A stretch of DNA of 51,564 nucleotides, taken from Rachicladosporium sp. CCFEE 5018 (taxonomy: Eukaryota; Ascomycota; Dothideomycetes; Cladosporiales; Cladosporiaceae). The notes below the pieces were generated by a model. The model was not told the origin of the DNA and searched no databases. It saw nothing but the letters and a program-made list of their open reading frames with translations. Every line of letters begins with the position of its first letter. Position 1 is the stretch's first letter. A program made the position numbers and the translations under genes. Location of the stretch: NCBI GenBank assembly GCA_002077045.2, contig KZ111153.1:129138-180701 (forward strand), written 5' to 3'. Of this stretch, positions 47,878 through 51,564 are shown piece by piece.

Positions 47878-48351
47878 CTTCGATGTCGTACGCTCTGGTC
47901 TCTAGAACGCTCTTCGGCATGTTGGAATAGGAATGGCTCACAATCAAGTCAGAGATACAGGCGACGTGCATCAATTGTCTGACATGCACTGCTTTCGCCG
48001 CTTCCGTCACAGCTTGTACTTCCACTTTCTCGTCTTGAAGAGGAAGAGCGTTTGAGAATGCATCGTATCGCAAGGCTTTGTGCAGCTACCACGCGAGCAC
48101 GATGGGCTGCATTGGGTGCTGCTTGATGGGTCCGTACAACCTGAGGTACCGGTACCTTGATGCATGTCTTCGACGGGACTTCTTCGAGGTACCGTGATGT
48201 CATCTATCGCAGGCGCATAAGACCAGCCTTGTGAATGCACGCATCGACGCAGATGACCTTGTATATCATTGCATTTGCCGTGGCTAGCTGGTACACAACC
48301 GTGTTCTTCAGTCCTGTCATACTTGAATGTCGTGGTGACGGAAGCGTAAAC
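47878..48351. other. Intergenic (copy B)
   Basis: 474 bp identical to 18835-19308, with the same GGTACCGGTACC palindrome and an upstream in-frame ATG at 48235. Confidence 0.35.
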
Positions 48352-49128
48352 ATGGCAATGTCCCCGTCCGGCGACGCATCCTCTAATGCAACAACCGACA
48401 TGAGTGAGCCGTCAGCCGTCTTCCGCTTCACTGACCTTAGCGCGGAGCTACGAGACGTCGTATATGGCTTCTACTTCGAAGACACCGAACCGGATGGCAC
48501 AACGATAGCGCTGTCGACTCTGGAAATCAAACGACCGTCCTTCAATCTAGTGCTCGCCTCTCATCGCACCTGTGCAGAAGCACTCAGCTTCTGGAGATCC
48601 GCGAATTGCAATTTTTGGCAGTGTCACAGATTCTGTCTGGGCCACGACATCCTGCCTGGTCCCGAAATCCTCGATGGCGAAAGTGTCGTCTCCCGGCCTG
48701 GGTTGAAGAAGACTGTCATCGGAAACATCGATAGGGAAAGCTTTCAGATCAGTGACGTAACTCCTCTCGGCGATCTCATCAGGCCACTGAAGCGCTTGTA
48801 CATTGGCTTGTCCTCGCGTCCGGCAGCCACCATCATTATCTGGGAAGCCGTCGATCGAGACCGTACAAAGGATGCAGATGACTGGAAGCGTGCCGCCGAG
48901 CAGTACAATCGCACCCACGGGTTCACTTATGGAGATTATCCATGGGCTAGGAGGACGCATACGATCGTCGTTGTTAGTCGGATGACCATGATCGAGGGAC
49001 TGACGGCGCATCTGCAGTTCCTGGAGCGGGATCGGAATATGATATATTGCTTTGGCGGAGAGAGGAGGCAGGAGCCTGACTGGTCGGAGGCCGGAGATGT
49101 CTTCATGATCGAGGGGAGCCATGGCTGA
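48352..49128 (+). CDS. 2EXR/F-box-like family protein (copy B)
   Basis: Identical to 19309-20085: 258 aa, FRFTDLSAELRDVVYGFYF through GDVFMIEGSHG. The start could instead be 48235. Confidence 0.7.
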   Translation: MAMSPSGDASSNATTDMSEPSAVFRFTDLSAELRDVVYGFYFEDTEPDGTTIALSTLEIKRPSFNLVLASHRTCAEALSFWRSANCNFWQCHRFCLGHDILPGPEILDGESVVSRPGLKKTVIGNIDRESFQISDVTPLGDLIRPLKRLYIGLSSRPAATIIIWEAVDRDRTKDADDWKRAAEQYNRTHGFTYGDYPWARRTHTIVVVSRMTMIEGLTAHLQFLERDRNMIYCFGGERRQEPDWSEAGDVFMIEGSHG

Positions 49129-49177
49129 GCACTCAGGTAGCACAGGCTCTGAGCAGGGAATAATCGGTAGAGCGAAT

Positions 49178-50651
49178 CTACTCCACGATGCCTCTCCAGC
49201 CGTGTCGTCCCACGAACCCTTCCACGCCTTCATCTTCCATGATGTCGCCGGCCAGCCTGCCTGTGATTACACTGCGCTCCACATCACGGCCAAGCACGTG
49301 GAAGGGCTCCCAGTCGCCCGTCCAACTCTCCTTGTCAAGAACGCTAGTGGAGCGCCGGAAGCCAGAGTTCGGGCGGTCGAGCGTGAGAAACCAGTGTCGT
49401 TGGTGCACAGAGCCAATGGTATTTGTAGCCCCAGGATAGGCGTTTGTGGCTCGTATGTATTCAGGGTCAGTGTCGTTCTCAGGGTCTGACGCCACGGCTG
49501 CTTGATTGGCTTGCTGCGACTCGTATGTGTCCTCGACTTGCGGGGTGTCGGGCTTTTCCGTAAGGCCATCATCGCTATCTGTCTCGATGTTGCGTGTCAC
49601 TTTCTTCGTGACTGACTTCGGGTCGATGCGACGGCGTTTGTGCTTCGATTTGTCGGGTTGTCGCTCTCGATTGTTCGCAGAAGGTAGGCGAAGATTGACT
49701 GTATACTGTGGCGGTAGTCTTGTGCCATGTAGACGAAGTCGAATGTGCCGAGCGCGGAAGCTGGCGCTCAGCTTCTTGCTAGCACTACGGCTGTTGGAGT
49801 CGGATTTGGAGCAGTCCGAAGTTTCATCGTCTGTAGCGGCTTGTCGCCGCACTTTGCGCGAGGGCAGCACTTCGTATTCGCCAGTATCCCAAATCAGCAG
49901 TGAGCCTGTGGCGTGCGATGCGGACTCTATGAGATTGTTCTGGTCAAGTCAGTGGTGTGGCCGGAACTCTTGTCAAGGTCACATGTGGGAGTGTCTGCAA
50001 AGAGTCCAGCCGGCGGATTTCTCCCCTCACCTTGACCGCAGCCGGGTACGGCTTCGGGTAGGCATTTCACCATGACACACACCGGAAAGCTATAGCAGCG
50101 AACAGAAAATAGAACATAAAGAGACCTACCCATAGGTTATGCACCCTCGTCTCGATCGCCATACGATTCGGCCGAATCGAATTGGCGTTCCCGGGCATGC
50201 CATACGGTACTGCCCAGCTCACGGTACTCGATTCGGAGAACTGCAATCTCAGATCATAGTGTACGCCTTACCTTACGATCAGCACGGTCCATTGTCCAGG
50301 ACATGTCACATCCGTACCTGAGACCGGATGGTCATGCTGATGTATCACGAAGTGATGACCAAACGCGTGCTGATTGCGAGTGTAGAGTGCCCTGAAGTCT
50401 GAGATTGGCAGACGGGGAGTCGTAGGGATCGCAGGCCGAGTCGCACCCAACAAGTGATCGGCGAAGTACGTTAAGTGGTCGCGGATCCTAGCCTTTCCTG
50501 CTTCGATCGCAGCAGATGTAGGCTCGGTACTATGTGGAGCGATTTGATCGCTGCTCTTCGTCTGTCGACTGTTCCCTGGTCTGTTTGCTCTGGACAATCC
50601 GCGCGTAGGCGGTGGCGATATGTCCCGTGAGAGTGACGATATTGTATCCAT
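49178..50651 (-). CDS. LigD-type 3'-phosphoesterase domain protein (copy B)
   Basis: Exons 50318-50651, 50130-50266 and 49178-49939, 410 aa. The coding sequence is identical to copy A except for silent changes near the 5' end (for example 50505), where the identity tract stops. The PE motifs HYDLRLQ, SWAVPYG and LLIWDTGEYEV are intact. Confidence 0.8.
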
Positions 50652-51164
50652 TCTGCCGACCTCGCATCCTGGCGATTATGGGAGACTTGATAGCTAAAGC
50701 GGCCCTGGTCGTGGGCGACTCCAGGGTGTCAACGCGAGCCAATAGGCCGTCCTGTCGGCATACAGGATTGTAACGTGAAAACCGCAGCCCGGTAGCTCCA
50801 CACGTCTATATGGTGCTCAGGTACGGTTCGTTGCTCCTCTCAATAGCAACCGCACTTCGGGTGCTTTCTATCGAAGAGCCTTATTCGTCAGGGTCGTTGT
50901 AAATTAGGAAATCGAACATGAATGTTCAAGGCGTGAACACTTGATTGGTGGTCCAAGCTCCTTCAACTTCGTTGCGGTGCCTTCGGAGGTCGCATGCATG
51001 AGATCGCTTGCGACAGGCACGTTCGTATGTCCACTCCAACGACAAGCCTACCCTAAGCACTTTTTCTTACGTCCTACGAATTGCATTTTACCACCAGACT
51101 TGTACAAAGATCAGCGATCGGCTTTCGTTGACTCCTGGATCGACGCCCCGAGACAGCCTCTACG
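50652..51164. other. Divergent promoter region, phosphoesterase / TIM10 (copy B)
   Basis: 513 bp with about 2% differences from copy A. The GAACATGAATGTTC palindrome is conserved near 50914-50927. Confidence 0.4.
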
Positions 51165-51522
51165 ATGTCTTTCCTCTTCAACTCCAACCGGCCCCAGCCT
51201 TCGTCGCAAGAGAAGATTGCAGCAGCAGAAGCAGAGATTGAGATGGTCTCCAACATGTTCAACCAGTGTGTTCGCTCCAAGTCACTCGCAAATCCATTTC
51301 ACTCCATCTAACCTTGCCCGAAGATTAGTAGACACATGCACCAAAAAATGCATTCCTCCCACGTACCGCGAAGCCGACCTCAACAAAGGCGAGTCCGTCT
51401 GCCTCGATCGATGCGTCTCGAAATTCTTTGAAGTGAACGTCAAGGTGTCCGAGAAGATGCAAGGAGAGGCAGCAGCCAAGCAGGGCGGCGCTGTTGGGGG
51501 TGGAGGGATGTTTGGATCTTAG
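51165..51522 (+). CDS. Mitochondrial intermembrane chaperone Tim10 (copy B)
   Basis: Exons 51165-51265 and 51324-51522, 99 aa, both CX3C motifs (39/43 and 60/64) intact, intron identical in length to copy A. Differences from copy A inside the gene appear silent. Confidence 0.93.
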
Positions 51523-51564
51523 AAGGACGACGTTAGGAGTTCGGATGGGGGATGGTTCGCTTGA

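Larger units (their letters stand above)
45233..50504 (+). repeat. Identity tract inside the duplication (copy B side)
   Basis: Partner of 16190-21461, with no visible difference over about 5.27 kb and bounded on both sides by sequence that differs between the copies by about 1-2%. Gene conversion, loss of heterozygosity or assembly duplication of a collapsed sequence could each produce it. Confidence 0.85.
29588..51564 (+). repeat. Large direct duplication, copy B
   Basis: Second copy of the 22-kb block, running off the right edge of the window. It lies on one uninterrupted contig from 29210 on. Coding frames are conserved for the housekeeping genes (amidase, SFR1, lipin, FN3 protein, CMC1, reductase, TIM10). 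The 2EXR-like genes carry copy-specific lesions. The left end cannot be placed exactly: position 1 of the window equals 29588, so homology probably continues to the left in both copies. Confidence 0.95.

Noticed and set aside
1..51564. CRISPR arrays, tRNA or rRNA genes, intact transposons, secondary-metabolite or viral genes
   Set aside because: None seen on reading both strands; the gene content is ordinary fungal nuclear genes plus a decaying local family.

Overview
The window looks like nuclear DNA of a filamentous ascomycete, most likely a Dothideomycete black yeast or relative. Evidence: short GT-AG introns of 50-65 nt with CTAAC/CTGAC-type branch sites, compact genes on both strands, and fungal gene families (fungal NADPH oxidase, a NoxD/PRO41-like protein, lipin, Tim10, Cmc1). 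The species is not provable from the sequence. A duplicated or hybrid diploid genome such as Hortaea werneckii would fit, but that is inference.

Layout: the dominant feature is a direct duplication. Copy A (1-22521) reappears in the same order and orientation as copy B (29588-51564, running off the right edge). Each copy carries, left to right: the 5' part of a Pro/Ser-rich gene, a Nit2-like omega-amidase, a broken 2EXR/F-box-like gene, a second member of that family, a fragment of a third, SFR1, a SET-domain gene, lipin (PAH1), a large FN3/coiled-coil membrane protein, CMC1, an NAD-dependent reductase, an unrecognised 202-aa gene, two more 2EXR-like genes, a LigD-type 3'-phosphoesterase gene and TIM10. 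Two 100-N gaps (15158-15257 and 29110-29209) split the window into three contigs. The sequences beside the first gap are redundant over 462 bp, so that gap is spurious. The second gap sits at the A/B junction, so the tandem arrangement itself may come from placing two haplotypes or homeologs end to end.

Divergence between the copies is a mosaic: a few percent in most places, about 25% at the protein level in the SET gene, and no visible difference across about 5.27 kb (16190-21461 versus 45233-50504). Such an identity tract suggests gene conversion, loss of heterozygosity, or assembly reuse of one sequence.

Single-copy part (22522-29109): a NoxD/PRO41-like (p22phox-analogue) gene stands head-to-head with a gp91phox-type NADPH oxidase. 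The two partners of one superoxide-generating complex are therefore linked, about 1.16 kb apart. Next come a three-exon GFA-domain (zinc, CENP-V/formaldehyde-activating fold) gene flanked by two decayed copies of an unidentified sequence, and a truncated Thr/Ser-rich ORF at the gap. I saw no tRNA, rRNA, CRISPR array or intact transposon.
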